Part shown: positions 1 to 11,618 of the stretch, piece after piece
How positions within the stretch are numbered: position 1 is the first letter of the stretch
Layout: every line of letters begins with the position of its first letter
Source of the DNA: Pohlia nutans
Taxonomy: Eukaryota > Streptophyta > Bryopsida > Bryales > Mniaceae
Assembly (NCBI GenBank): GCA_022496805.1
Contig: CM040092.1
Span: 21,532,113-21,596,112, forward strand
Length of the DNA stretch: 64,000 nt
Direction: 5' to 3'
Notes under the pieces: model-generated
The model's database searches: none
Told to the model about the DNA's origin: nothing
What the model saw: only the letters and a program-made list of their open reading frames with translations
Position numbers and translations under genes: made by a program

Positions 1-954
1 GTTACCTCGTAACAGTGTTCAATGTGAGCTCTCAATTCATGAGCCAAAAAGTACATACCTCGATGTTGATTAAATAGTATTCCGTCTGTTTCATAATAAT
101 AGTATTCCGTCCGTTTCATTTGGACAAATTGACAAGGAAAAGGAATTTATGAGTTGAAATTCTACAGAAAACACCACTCAGTTTTTATAAACAAACGGAG
201 GAGGCCAACATCACAATACTTGGTAAGAAACTGGACTCGATCCAACACTGGGTAAGACTCAACCAAGATTTTCAGTAAAATGATAATTGGACTTTTCAAT
301 GGGGAGCTTTGAAGCTTTTGGAGAGAAGGCAATTAAGTAGGTCAATCGTGTAGAGAGATTCCATTTATTTCATTAAAATTGTTGTGAGTTACTGTCCCGG
401 TTTATGGTTGGGACTCATGAGGTTGCCAGTTTTAGTGGCGATGAATTTGATCAAGCTTGATGGGAGCTTGCATCCCAAAATATGGGTTAACGTAAGTGTG
501 ATTCTTGGAGTGATCTGCCAAGATACAATCTATTTGTTCTTTGCTATGGCTTAACATAACGTTCTTCATACCTTGTTGGACCCCATTTACTCTCCAACCC
601 TTTTTGCTTGGTCCAGTTGAGGTCAAAGAAAATTCTCTGCGATTCCTCTGATCCCCTAACACACGCTTGAGATTCGGAGGTGAACAGTAGGGGGTTGAAG
701 AATGTTATGAAGTGCGTCATTTGCATCATTTAAAAAAAAAAGTTGTGAGTTAAGAGTGACATAAGCATGTTGTAAGTAGATACAAGCATGTGATGATGGG
801 GAGGCCTCGTAGGAAGGTCCATCCATGACTTGCATGGTGACTTCCACATACGCAGTTAGTCCAAATTCTCTTAACTCTAATCAAATCTTTTGTAGGGCAG
901 CCTGCTAACCCATGAAAGCCAGTCGGTTTCAAGGTTTCTCAGTAATCACAACAC
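1..954. other. Intergenic DNA with degraded Stowaway-like ends
   Basis: No gene is recognised here. Two partial Stowaway-like starts (AGTATTCCGTCTGTTTCATA and a near copy) lie around positions 69-115, with no matching right end in view. Positions 540-665 on the minus strand resemble positions 4203-4340 on the plus strand. The short open frames on the minus strand between 432 and 932 have no recognisable domain and fall partly in that repeat, so I do not call them genes. Confidence 0.4.
540..665 (-). repeat. Dispersed repeat, copy 1
   Basis: The minus strand shares ordered words with the plus strand at 4203-4340: GTTAGGGGATC, GAGGAAT, GGGTTGGAGAGT, GTCCAACAAGG and GAACGTTATGT. The two copies are diverged and differ by insertions. 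The translations partly align, so this may be a coding relic of an old retroelement, but no protein domain can be named. Confidence 0.4.
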
Positions 955-1130
955 TATTAGTGTGAGTCACAGTAATTCAGTATTCTCACAGTAATTGTGG
1001 TATTAGAACAAAGTGTGACTCACAGTAATTGAGAATTCTCACAGTGAGTAGTGAGGATTGTGTGTAAAGTCTCACACTAATTGAGGATTGGTGGGAAGTC
1101 GCACACTAATTCTGTGACTCACATAAATGG
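955..1130. repeat. Degenerate short tandem repeat
   Basis: The words CTCACAGTAATT, GTGAGTCACAG and CTCACACTAATTGAGGATT recur. Two copies of a unit of about 55 bases (near 960 and 1013) are the clearest, followed by shorter related pieces to about 1130. No gene or terminal repeat accompanies it. Confidence 0.5.
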
Positions 1131-1263
1131 CAATAATCAATGTAGTGAGTGTGTCATTGCAACGTCCAATTGTGTAGTCAATGTTTTCATTGCCAACTTA
1201 CATTGAAAGCCAAGAATAAATCATTTGGCCCTTTATCTTATCATGAATTGGATCCTTGGACAA

Positions 1264-1811
1264 TTAACCCTTTAGGGCGCCAGCGTCCATATATTGGACG
1301 ACGAATAGATTAAAACTGCTTGAATTCCATCCAAAGTGGACAGTTTTCATCCACCAATTTTTTATATAGTTTTTGTGTAAGTTGATTATCCTTTGTACAC
1401 TGTGGATCTTCAAAATAGGTTATTATGGTTTTTGGAAAAATAACACAATTGACTTATGTCAAGTTTCATTCTTAGTTCAAAAAGTGAGACCTTGAACATG
1501 ATTTTCCAAAATAAGTAGAATCAAATAATGGAAACCATACCATCGCGTAGTGCATGTTATTTCAATTTCATTCCAATATTTTTCAAAAATTTTGTGTTAA
1601 TTCGGGATTTTTAATTGAATTTCAAGCGAAAACCTTGCAAAATTATTTTAAAATTATTAATAAAAAATATGATACATCTAACCGTACAGATGTGATCTTC
1701 ACATTGGCATTTACAAATTATCTTTGTACATCAACTCCATTTTTGGTTTCCATCAAACATTTTATAACACTTCTTTGAAAACAGTGTTGAATCGGGACGT
1801 TAAAGGGTTAA
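1264..1811 (-). mobile_element. TTAA-flanked miniature element, family D
   Basis: A 548-bp non-autonomous element. It starts TTAACCCTTTAGGGCGCC and ends with the complement of TTAACCCTTTAACGTCCC, so both ends carry TTAACCCTTTA inside a TTAA target. The interior matches the copies at 4633-5181, 19799-24707 and 40873-41982; it is oriented opposite to the 4633 copy. It has no coding capacity; the 74-residue open frame inside is chance. The TTAA target and CCC start are typical of piggyBac-type elements, which is inference because no transposase is seen. Confidence 0.75.
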
Positions 1812-2075
1812 AATGAGGTCTACAAATCATGGACGTCATTGAGCAAATGTACTGACTTTGAGGAATTACCACAACAAGCTGTGCATGGCTGCTATGGCAA
1901 ATATAGCAATGAGGGACAATTTGCCTTGGGTTTCATTCAAAATTTCGGCTGCAACTGAACCCCCTCAACAAGGACAACTCTGTGACGTGTAAGGAAGAAA
2001 AGTTGAACCTGGGGTCCTTCATACTTTTAAGTATCTCACACTGTAGTCAGCAATCACACCACATCTGCCAAGTAC

Positions 2076-2643
2076 TTAACCCCTAAACATCCTCACCCCT
2101 CTCCAAATTCGGCAGTTTTGCTAAGATGCATCATAAAATGCAACCCAGAGGGATATTTTGCACCTGATGTATCAATAAAAGTTGTACATTATGAATTTTT
2201 AGATTCTATCCATACAGTTAGATCTGCGATTGCTATCACCAATATTTTTTTATAAATTTTGAAACTTGAAATTGAAAATTCTTTTGTAATTTGATTACGA
2301 ATAAGATATTGAAAAAAATTGTTGTGATTGGTTGAAATGTTATACTCTAAGTGTAGTGATTTTTGGAGATTTTTTGGTTGCTTAATTTTATGAGTTGACT
2401 TTTTGAAAGATCACTTTTACATTGAAATCTTCGAAATTTTGGGTAAATCACTACAACATGAAACGAGGCATAAAAGCTTCACAAATCATCTCCTTTCTAA
2501 TTGGATCACACATGCTTGAAGCTAATTTCCCATAAAATATATAATAAAAAATCCACACTGCAAAAAGTCAATGATGGATGAGAAATCTGTGTTTGATTGT
2601 GTACATCGTCCACTTTCTGAATGGTTGGACGTTTAGGGGTTAA
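2076..2643 (-). mobile_element. TTAA-flanked miniature element, family A
   Basis: A 568-bp copy of the commonest family. It starts TTAACCCCTAAACATCC and ends GGACGTTTAGGGGTTAA. Diagnostic interior words are shared with ten other copies, for example the complements of AAGTCAACTCATAAAATTAA and GCCTCATTTCATGTTGTAG. No coding capacity. Its right TTAA is shared with the next element, which starts at 2640. Confidence 0.8.
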
Positions 2644-2871
2644 CCCTTAAAAGGCCTTTGGGGTCCCTCTCAACAACGTGTATTTAGCCTTATAATTGCT
2701 CAATTGTGGTTTACTATACGAATTGTGATATATTGTTTGATATATATTATCACGATTATCAATTTTGCTTTGTACTGAAAAGTATTTGGTCATTGTTATT
2801 TTGATCAAATACCATCAAATACGGAATATACTGTATGGCCACAAAGGGCTTTCGGGCCGTTCAAGGGTTAA
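2640..2871. mobile_element. Short TTAA-flanked miniature element, family F
   Basis: A 232-bp element that starts TTAACCCTTAAAAGGCC and ends GGGCCGTTCAAGGGTTAA. It abuts the family A copy and shares one TTAA with it, so one of the two inserted at the other's flanking target. The interior is very AT-rich and includes a partly palindromic core around 2725-2765. It is the only copy of this interior in the window. Confidence 0.65.
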
Positions 2872-3710
2872 TTAGCCTGGCGTCAAAACCATCTTGGGCA
2901 CGATCCTGGAGTTGAAAGTTCATCACGTTGCTTGAATGGGTTGGTGCATCCGCTCATTGGCATTTAATTCAACCATCTTTCAAAGGTGGATCTGTGTTGT
3001 ATCTCCTTGTTTGGGCATGACAAAGTTAGAGGAAATGTGCTTCGTGGTAGAGAAGGACCTGCATACCATTGAAGACCTGTACAATCAGGTGACTTGAAGC
3101 ACTTGCACTAGTAGGAAATGTTTTTCTTTTTGACTTACTATAAATGAAAAAGGAATGAAACTGCGCCAGGCACATGGGCTGTGTTAGTGTTGGTGAGTGG
3201 TTTTGGTCACAAGAAAACAACAATATAAGCATAATATTCAGTCGATGTTCATTGTTCCCATCAAATGGAGAATGAAAAACGACATGTCTGCTACTAGTGT
3301 TGGCTCTTTCATAAATGTGGCAACTTTAAAAGCATGCCCGCCCTACCATTGAATTCTCTCGTGAATATAAAAGTGGATGAAAACTGATTATATTTAGCAT
3401 GTATATTCAGGGAGGATGAGGGAGACACTAAATATGAACACAATATAGAGAACCCTCAATTTGTCCCTCTATAATTAAGTTTAGGAAGATATTTTGTCCT
3501 AGATTGATGAACAATAATGATTACCCATGTATATTGATTGTGATTGGTTTGTTGACTATATAGAGGGACACACAATGGTTTAAGGATGTGGAGACGATAA
3601 CTTGTGACACCAAATTTTGAATGTGATGATAGTGGTCAACGGATGAATTGAGGGAGAAGGGTGTGGATGCTCTTACGGCCACAATTTACAAACCATAAAG
3701 TGAAGGCACC
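2872..3710. other. Intergenic DNA, nothing recognised
   Basis: No gene, terminal repeat or tandem repeat is seen. The 68-residue minus-strand open frame near 3026-3232 has no recognisable domain. Confidence 0.4.
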
Positions 3711-4134
3711 TTAACCCTTAAACGTCAAGGTAAGCCCCATGGGCTTAGTTAAAAGAGAATAATGAAGAAAAAAGTGGATTTTCTCAACCAAATCAAGCGT
3801 GGATTGGTGCGTTGGAAAGCTACTGAAAAAGCGATCTAAATTCCAAATTTGCGCCTCATTTGGGAGATTGTAGAAACATTGGCAAGCAATCGAAGTTATC
3901 AAAATGAGCAGGAGTTGAGGTTGGGGCAGTTGAGGTCGTTTTCTGAAAAGTGCCGCAGTGCTGCAGTGCCGCAATAATGCTGGCTAGCAGAGCCGTTTTT
4001 CCAAAAAAAACCAAAAAATAATAATAATAATAATAATAAATAAAAAATAAAAAAATTCCTCCTCCAAAAATTTAGATTCCTTTCGGGCTGCCCTGCCCAG
4101 GCCCTCTTGACGTTTAAGGGTTAAATTGCCCAAC
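3711..4134. mobile_element. TTAA-flanked miniature element, family I
   Basis: A 424-bp element with perfect 19-bp terminal inverted repeats, TTAACCCTTAAACGTCAAG, at each end. The repeat contains a second, internal TTAA at its seventh to tenth bases of the kind used for self-insertion elsewhere in this window; here it is empty. An AAT microsatellite lies near 4018-4038. The open frames inside are not supported as genes. Confidence 0.75.
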
Positions 4135-4202
4135 CTCCATCCTATCTCTACAACATAATATTCTTTAGAGGCCCACTGTTGCACCTTCGAATTTTTAGCA
4201 TC

Positions 4203-4340
4203 TGTTAGGGGATCGGAGGAATTTCTTTAACTTCAAGTGGGCCAAACAAGGAGGGTTGGAGAGTTGAATTATCTTATTCGCAGTTTCTCTACAATGGAAA
4301 GGATGTGGTCCAACAAGGACTTAAGAACGTTATGTAGGTG
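4203..4340 (+). repeat. Dispersed repeat, copy 2
   Basis: Diverged second copy of the repeat at 540-665, in the opposite orientation. The shared words keep their order, with about 50 extra bases in the middle here. The function is unknown; it may be a retroelement relic. Confidence 0.4.
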
Positions 4341-4632
4341 CCCCAACTACCACCACCCACGGGAACCTAAATCCAACCACTTTATAATCCCCAAGGAACT
4401 GCCATTCAACATCTGGGAATGAATGTACCATTTTCCTTGTGTCTAATTTCCAAAAGAGACTTTGCAATCTAAGGATGTAGCTGTCAGGCTCTCATTGGTC
4501 TGAGAACAGTAACCACACCTTTAGGGAGGTCAATGTTGCCCAAACATACGTACTCTTTTGTTCTGACCTCGCGCTGTGGTTGTGAAGAAATTCAAGCCAT
4601 TATATTTGTTGGTATTCCACAAGGCTATTTTT

Positions 4633-5181
4633 TTAACCCTTTAATGTCCCGATTCAACAATGATTTCAAAGATGCGTTATAAAATGTTTTATGAATGACA
4701 AAAATGAAGTTCGTGTACAAAGCTAAGTTGTAAATGTTAATGTGAAATCACATCTGTACGGTTGGATTTATCATATTTTTCATTAATAAATTGTTATTAA
4801 ATTTCAAGCTTTTCTTTAGAAATTCAATTAAAAATCCCAAATTAACGAAAAAAAATAAAAATAAAAATTGTTGTAATAAATTTGGAATAACATGCACTAC
4901 GAGATGGTATGACTTCCATTATTCGATTCTACTTATTTTGGAAAATCATGTTTAAGGTCTCACTTTTTGGACTAAGAACAACACTTGACATAAACCAGTA
5001 TTGTTATTTAAAAAAAAATCACAATATCTTATTTTGAAGATCCATACTATACAATGATAGTCAACTAGTACAAGAACCAAAAGAAATTTGGATGGATGAA
5101 AAACTGTACAGGATGTAGTCAAGAGAAAGGTTACAATCTGTTTGTCGTCCATTATATGGATGCAGGGGCATCAAAGGTTAA
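4633..5181 (+). mobile_element. TTAA-flanked miniature element, family D
   Basis: A 549-bp copy that starts TTAACCCTTTAATGTCCC and ends in TCAAAGGTTAA. It carries the family D interior (GGAAAATCATG, GAACTAAGAA, TTTTGAAGATCCA). The internal TTAA within its left terminal repeat is intact and unoccupied, which gives the reference for the nested copies at 19799 and 40873. The minus-strand open frame at 4952-5152 is inside the element and not a gene. Confidence 0.75.
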
Positions 5182-5426
5182 GATCTCATTTTGACAGCTA
5201 ATTAATTACTTCCGTGTTTGCAAACCGTTTGGAGCTGTTTTCAAAGAGAATTCCCTCGTTGATCATCATGCAAAGCGAGTCTTGTGATTTGCATGCTAAA
5301 ATTGACTTTTGTATTCATGAATGATTTGCAAAATGAGCAATGTGGTAACAAAGGAGCAGAATGTGGCTGTGAGAGATTGTGTCATAATTTTTGATGCCGT
5401 GGTTGTAGGTTCGCATTATGGCCATG

Positions 5427-5597
5427 CACTACAAGGAGAAGGCGTCGCTTTTCACTCGGTAGGTGAGTCAAACAACGCCACTTCGCACTCATTGCCCAGA
5501 CGTTCAAGACTTGGTGAGTGCGATTTGTCACAAGACAAATGTGTATAGTGAACTCTGATATTGTTCTGAGTGAGAAGCGACGCCTTTGCTAGTAGTG
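5427..5597. mobile_element. CACTA miniature element with ATG target duplication
   Basis: A 171-bp element that starts CACTACAAGGAGAAGGCGTC and ends with the near complement GACGCCTTTGCTAGTAGTG. It is flanked by ATG at 5424-5426 and 5598-5600. The CACTA terminus and 3-bp target duplication are the signature of the CACTA (En/Spm) superfamily. The terminal repeats extend about 35 bp. It is too small to encode a transposase. Confidence 0.8.
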
Positions 5598-5600
5598 ATG

Positions 5601-5964
5601 GATGATAGTCTTTGCAAGCAGCTTGGAAGTCGAGGTTTTGTACAAAAGCTGATTGGTTGTTTAGCTTGTTTTGCTGGAATTTATAGGCTTGAATTCATCC
5701 TATACCATACTGCACATACTTGCACTTAATTAGTGTGGAACCTCATTTTTGATAGGCTTTATGGCCTTTGTCAACGCTGTGTATGTGTGTATCTGTGGAT
5801 GCCTGAAGAGCATGTGCTTTGGAACGAGAAAATAATTGTCAAAGTTTGGTTGCACTAAATCTTAGGTTTCTGAAAGATGTAACCTACTCATGAAGAGTAA
5901 CCATTTTTCTCTTTCGATATGTGAATAGGTAGAGTAAACACACCATTGATTCACACCCCAGATT
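5601..5964. other. Intergenic DNA, nothing recognised
   Basis: No gene, terminal repeat or RNA feature is seen in this interval between the CACTA miniature and the family B element. Confidence 0.4.
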
Positions 5965-6540
5965 TTAACCCCTACACGTCACAGCGTCTAGAAACTGGAC
6001 GACTAATAGATTCAAACCTTCCGTACGTTCTCATCAATGTTTGGATGAAAGTCATCTAAATTTTTGGAGATACTTCACCAAGTTGTCCTCCTATCTAATG
6101 GTTGGATTTAGTCTTACTTGAGTACATTTTTTTTTTAAATTACAAATGTAGAAGTATGTCAAGTCGTTGACCAAGCCAAAATTGCATTGACTATAGTTCA
6201 AGAGTGACCTTGCAAAAATGAGGTCATAGATTTAAGAAACACAATTATTTCAAAGAATTACCACGTTTTAAGAGTATCTCATTTTAAATTCATTCCAACA
6301 AATTTTACTCAAAAAATATTAAAAGTTTGTTTGTAATTGAATTTAGAAGGAATTTTCAAATTTTCAAATTAAATTTTGGTGATAGTATTAGTGAATCAAA
6401 CCGTACGGATGGGATCTAAAATTCAAAATCTAGAACTTTCATTTGTATATCAATTCCAAACTATTCTTCTAAATAGTAGTTTATGATGATTTTTCTCAAA
6501 TTGTCAATTCTAGGGACACCCTGGTACATTTAGGGGTTAA
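5965..6540 (+). mobile_element. TTAA-flanked miniature element, family B
   Basis: A 576-bp element that starts TTAACCCCTACACGTCACAG and ends GGTACATTTAGGGGTTAA. It is the best uninterrupted reference for the nested copy at 61694-62857. A palindromic CCGTACGG core is at 6401-6408. No coding capacity. Confidence 0.75.
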
Positions 6541-6663
6541 ATGGTTTAGCAAATTCAAGAAAATTCCTACAAGTATCAATGATTGAATCTTAAACTATTC
6601 ACAAAAATGTTATGCATATCTTGTGATTCATGAAGTACTTAGTGATGAACGTCCAACATTTCA

Positions 6664-7233
6664 TGAACCCCTCAACGTCCAACCATCCAGAAAGTGGACT
6701 ATGTACAAAATTAAACACAGATTTCTCATCCGCTATTGACTTTTTGTAGTGTGGATGTTTTATTCTATATTTTGTAGGAAGTTAGCTTCACGCATGTGTG
6801 ATCCAATTAGAGAGATGATTTGTGAAATTTTTATGCCTCGTTTCATGCTATAGTGATGCACCCAAATTTTCGAAGATTTCAGTGTATAAGCGCTCTTTAA
6901 AAAGTCAACTCATAAAATTAAGCAACCCAAAGTCTCCAAAAATCACTACACTTAGATTATTATATTTCAACCAATCACAACAAATTTCATGTACAAATTG
7001 TCAATCTTATTCATAATCGAATCACAAAAGAATTCTCGATTTTAAGTTTCAAATTTTTATACAGAAGTATTGATGACAACAATCATAGATCTAACGCTAT
7101 GGATAGAATCAAAAATTCATATGTACATCTTTTATTCATATATCAAGATCAAAATATACCTCTTAGTTACATTTTAGAAGACGTCTTTGCGATTCTCCAA
7201 ATCTGGAGACTGATGAGGATGTTTAGGGGTTAA
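6664..7233 (+). mobile_element. TTAA-flanked miniature element, family A
   Basis: A 570-bp copy whose left target has decayed from TTAA to TGAA. It starts CCCCTCAACGTCCAACC and ends GATGTTTAGGGGTTAA. The interior matches the other A copies. The 64-residue open frame at 6822-7016 lies inside and is not a gene. Confidence 0.75.
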
Positions 7234-7678
7234 AAACTAGTGTTTCCCTTCACTGCACATAATTGTTAGAAACTTGTTCAAATAGACGCAGTCCTTGTAA
7301 AACCCATTACCCATTGAACAATCATGAGTCCAACTCAATACAGTTTATGGTTTTAGAAAACTAAGGGAAGAAAAAATAAAATCACGAGTGGTTTGAATTT
7401 TAAAAATATAGACTATTAGTATTAATAAAGATTCACATTCAAAAATCAAAATTAGTTCTTTTAAAAAAATTACTTCCTTTGATTTTCCTCTATTTTATAG
7501 TTTTTTGACACCTTCTTCTACATTTTATTCACTTTAGTTTACAAATCTCCCTTTCGTTGAGGAAGAGGATAAAGTGCACAAGAAAAGGAACCAACTTTCT
7601 TACAACATGAACAAAACTTACTTCCAACCATTTTGCTTCCAACCATTTTGCGCACATGGAGTTAGTGTGTGATTATCA
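7234..7678. other. Intergenic DNA, nothing recognised
   Basis: AT-rich sequence without a recognisable gene. TTCCAACCATTTTGC is repeated in tandem near 7621-7651. Confidence 0.35.
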
Positions 7679-8129
7679 TACGCAGCTGTTAGGGTCGACA
7701 TGTCTTACCAAAATATTAAAATTAAAAATTGAGAAAATTGCTTTCGAACAAATGTCAAATTTTATGAATATTCTCTAATATTCTCTTTTCACCATACAAA
7801 ATATCGTAGTTTCCTAGCAACTTGGACAACTTTTGCCTAATAATAGATAAACGTGCAAAAAACAATTAGGCAACACAAAAAATAATATATTAAAATTGGG
7901 TAGTAACATATAAAAAATATTATTAAAATGGTAGGCATTTTAATATTTTTTATTTATTTGTGGGTAAACTAGGTCAGTAATTTCCTAAGAATTTAGGGCA
8001 CTCTTTTAATTATTTATTTTTTGACCAAGTTGCTAGGAATCCACAATAGACTTTTTGAAAACCCAATTTGCTAAAGATTTGGGCTTCTCTTTTTATAATA
8101 TTTTTTTTGCGGACCCCAACAGCCGGGTA
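7679..8129. mobile_element. Unclassified inverted-repeat element R, with a nested smaller one
   Basis: The left end TACGCAGCTGTTAGGGTCG matches the complement of the right end, TACCCGGCTGTTGGGGTCCG. A second copy with the same ends is at 33027-33238. Inside, a smaller inverted repeat (CCTAGCAACTTGG at 7813 and its complement ending at 8037) looks like a nested insertion of about 225 bp. No coding capacity and no clear target duplication. Confidence 0.5.
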
Positions 8130-8322
8130 CGGTAGTGCATGGAGAAGGGGAGGGTGCAGGTGATCTAAAACACGAATTCTGATTTTTGAATAATTTCACA
8201 GGTGAGTCAGACTTGTGCATATTTTTGGGCTTTGATGAACTTGGCAAAGGAGCATGAATGCAGGCTTGCTGGATGGCATGCATATAGCATTGCCAAGAAC
8301 GTGGCCAATGCAACAAGTTATT

Positions 8323-8480
8323 CGTAACGGCCCAACTGGCATGGGTAATCTAAACCAGGAGCCCTTAGAGTTCAAATCCCTATGCGGTCAAAGTCTCTTT
8401 CGCATGATCCACCCTAGTGCAACCTCTGGTATTTGCCTTGGGGATTATTCCCCTTGTGTGCCAAAAAAAGAAAGACAAAA
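8323..8480 (+). repeat. Possible tRNA-derived SINE
   Basis: TGGCATGGGTA near 8338 resembles a Pol III A box and GAGTTCAAATCCC near 8368 a B box, about 30 bases apart as in tRNA-derived SINEs. The unit ends in an A-rich tail near 8463. No second full copy or target duplication was found in the window, so this is only a candidate. The 100-residue open frame covering it shows no protein domain. Confidence 0.35.
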
Positions 8481-8689
8481 CCAGGAGCCCACATTCAGTT
8501 TCAAAAATGTCCAAAATCCAAGAGAAACATGTCATGTGCTTTGCGCACTACAGTAATTCTCTTTGACTTGATTCCTTCAAGAATATAGGTGGAGGACAGG
8601 ATTGGCAGAAACTCTTTTAAAATTTGTGTAGATCCTAGAGTTATATGCAAAGTCCTTCAAAGTTTGAGTAAGACCATTGAGAATTTGAG

Positions 8690-9225
8690 AAAAACAATTA
8701 TAATTTTATTTTTTTTGAGGAATATTTTGGAATTGATATACCAATGAAAGTTGTAGATTTTTAATTTTAGATTCCATTCGTATGGTTAGATTTAAGGAAC
8801 ACAAAGATTTCAAAAAATTACCATGTCAAGAGTATCTCATTTCAAATCTGATTTAACATTTTTTACTCAAAAATTATTAATATTTTGTTTGTAATCAAAT
8901 TTAGAAGGAATTTTTAATTTTTACTTTCAAATTTTATAATAAATTATTGGTGATAGCATTGGTGAATCTATGACCTCATTTTTGCATGGCCACTTATGAA
9001 CTAAAGTCAATGCAATTTGGGCTTGGTCAAAATTTCACATACTTATACGTTTGTAATTTTAGAGAAGTATGTACTCCAATAACACCAAATTCAACCGTTG
9101 AATAGGACAACTTGATGAAGTATCTTAAAAAATGTTTCATAGTGAAGAAGTTCATGAGGAAGGAGATATGGATGAAACAATCATCTGTCGACCCCACAGG
9201 GGTCACTTGGGCCTTTAAGGGTTAA
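8690..9225 (-). mobile_element. Truncated family B miniature element
   Basis: The minus-strand interior matches family B at 5965-6540. It keeps the right terminus, CCTTTAAGGGTTAA ending at 9225, but the left terminus is missing. It sits in the left arm of the foldback element. Confidence 0.6.
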
Positions 9226-9299
9226 TATACTCTTATTTGTTTACTCCAAATAGTTAAACGGTATGGAAGAGTTGGGTGGTCACTCAATTAGAACCTTTA

Positions 9300-9875
9300 T
9301 TAATCCCTAAATGTCTTCATTCCACTTTAGATTTGGAGAACTTCAAAGATGTCTTGTAAAATGTAACTAAGAGGGATATTCTGAACTTGATATATGAATA
9401 AAAGTTGTACATTATGAATTTTTGAATCTATCCATTTGGTTAGATTTATGATTGTTGTCACCAATACTACTGTATAAAATTTGAAACTTAAAATCAAAAA
9501 TTCTTTTGTAATTTGATTACGAATAAGATATTGAAAATTTGTACATGAAATTTGTTGTGATGGGTTGAAATGTTATACTCTAAGTGTAGTAATTTTTGGA
9601 GATTTTTTGGTTGCTTAATTTTATGAGTTGCCTTTTTTTAAATCACTTTTGCACTCAAATCTTTGAAATTTTGGGTGAATCACTACAACATGAAATGAGG
9701 CATAAAAATTTCACAAATCATCCCCTTTCTAATTGGATCACACATACATGAAGCTAACTTCCCACAAAATATATAGTAAAAAATCCACACTACAAAAAGT
9801 CAATGACAGATGAGAAATCTGTGTTTGATTATGTACATTGTCCACTTTCTTGATTGTTGGTCATTTAGGGGTTAA
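9300..9875 (-). mobile_element. TTAA-flanked miniature element, family A
   Basis: A 576-bp copy with TTAATCCCTAAATG at the left and CATTTAGGGGTTAA at the right. It inserted within the foldback element: the sequence GTATGGAAGAGTT followed by GGTGG lies on both sides. Confidence 0.75.
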
Positions 9876-10130
9876 GTATGGAAGAGTTTGGTGGTCTCTA
9901 AACACAAGGAAAACTTTTTTGAGCTTCTTTTTTGGTAGCCAAAAAAGTTCTCCATGAGTTTGAAGACCACCAAGCTCTTACACACTTAATAACTATAGAC
10001 CACCAAGCTCTTTTATACCTTTTAACTATTTGAAGTGAACAAATAAGAGTATATTAAAGCAAAATTCTTGGTATCTTATTCAAACTTTGAAGGACTTTGC
10101 AGATAGCTCTCCTATCCTCCACCTTTTGAG

Positions 10131-11070
10131 ATTCAATATTGCTTCGATACAATAGAGTTATCCGTAAAGTCCAGAAAAAGTTTACTAGAAGAGGAAAGAC
10201 ATATAACATTGAGTAGCCTTCGTGTTCTTTGCTTTTCCTTTATGCATCATCTTGAGACTCCATATGTCCACTTAGCTACTGATTTGGTCTTGTTGGGTGT
10301 AAAATATACTCCACCATCTACAATCAGACAAGGCAAAGCCACAACAAGCTACTGAATGTTATGCAAAGCAGAATTGGTTTTTTAACTTGAAAAGCAACAA
10401 AAACAAGTTTTGTCTCCATCTTTTAAACTAATCACCGCATTCTACTTTGTTAAAGAGATTTGAACCTTGCACCTTCCCAATGCTGGAGAAGCTTCTCCAA
10501 ACTACACTTGAGCTTCTATGGTGGAGATTTTCAAGTGCCTCCACACCTGCCTCATGTTCACCCAACGCAAGCCGCTTGGCGGTTGGTGTCTTACTTTGGC
10601 ACTGAAGTTTATTTCAAGCATTCAAACTCCATGTAGAAGACATGTTTTCTAAGTCAGACTTTACAAATAATTCAAGTGACATGGCAAAAGAAGAATTAAT
10701 ATAAAACTTGTACAATCTGCCCATTATAATACAACACTCCATGATATGACGATATTATTGTTTCAAGCAATTTATATGTGACAAGTCATTTTTGTGACTA
10801 ATCCATGCTTATCACCTTGAAGTTGAGGTTCCCCAAACACTTCATAATAGAGAGGGATAATTGTAGAGAGTGTAAAGTTTTTAGGGAACTTCACTTAAAA
10901 GTTTGAAAATTGAAGAACTTTTTACTTTCTGTATTGCAGAATCTTGTCTTTGTGCCAACTTGGGGAAGGAGCAAGCCAACCATTTTTTATTTTTATTTTT
11001 GTTTTTCTGTTGATAGAGCAACATGCACCTTGGAATGTAGCTAGGTAGGGGAAAAAATGGATAGAAAAAA
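10131..11070. other. Intergenic DNA with fragments of two dispersed repeats
   Basis: Positions about 10155-10560 are a diverged partial copy of repeat T (complete at 43564-43977), sharing GAGTTATCCGTAAAGTC and ACAAGTTTTG and GCACCTTCCCAA. Positions 10221-10300 resemble sequence at 42395-42470 (minus) and 63928-64000. Nothing else is recognised to 11070; the minus-strand open frames there run into the CATA repeat. Confidence 0.4.
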
Positions 11071-11145
11071 TACATACATACATACATACATATACATACA
11101 TACATACATATACATACATACACATACATACATACATACATACAT
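11071..11145. repeat. (CATA)n microsatellite
   Basis: About 75 bases of CATA with TACATA interruptions. Both strands are open in several frames because of the repeat, which explains the Met/Tyr/Val/Cys-rich open frames here. Confidence 0.95.
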
Positions 11146-11469
11146 GTTTGTATTCATCTATACTATAAGACACTTTCATCCCAATACTTGCGGTTTTAGA
11201 AAAAAATTGAGAGGGTTGTGTCGATTTCATCCACATTTTTTAATGTAAAAGTAACCAAAATCATGTAAAATTCTGGTGAGAATTTGCCAGAAAAAATTTG
11301 GATAGTGAGAGCTTCTTCTTTCTAGTCAGGTAGTATGAACTGGGCCTTAGGAGGAGGCTAAATGGTCTGTAGTAGAGGATAAGGGGCAGTTGTCAGTAAC
11401 TCTTCAAACTCTTCAAACCCCGAAACACTCGCAATGTCACTGTCTCCAAATAAAAAACATTGACCAGCC
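11146..11469. other. Intergenic DNA, nothing recognised
   Basis: No gene is seen. The words GAGGATAAGG and AACTCTTCAAACTC near 11375-11415 partly reappear inverted near 13255, which suggests an old duplicated segment. Confidence 0.3.
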
Positions 11470-11618
11470 GTTGCCCAATGTCACCGATTGCCCTTGACAA
11501 TGTTACACTTGATTGCGTTATACGACAAGAATAATATCAAATGGAGTTATCCCAGAAGGTTTGCATCATTTGCAATCGAAGTGAGGGTATATAGGGTTGT
11601 GGGTTTGAAGGGAGAAGC

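Larger units (their letters stand above)
8587..10125. mobile_element. Large foldback element broken by two TTAA elements
   Basis: The left arm pieces at 8587-8680 and 9222-9285 are inverted copies of one continuous right arm at about 9993-10125. Shared words include AAAGTCCTTCAAAGTTTGA, GGTGGAGGA and AATATACTCTTATTTGTT. The left arm is split by a family B fragment, and the loop holds a family A copy plus a smaller hairpin around GGTGGTCT (9889-9990). No transposase is seen; the superfamily is unknown. Confidence 0.55.

Noticed and set aside
8254..8556. 100-residue open frame on the plus strand
   Set aside because: It covers the SINE-like repeat and an A-rich tail and shows no protein domain or splice context.
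10881..11248. Met/Tyr/Val/Cys-rich open frames
   Set aside because: Produced by the (CATA)n microsatellite.
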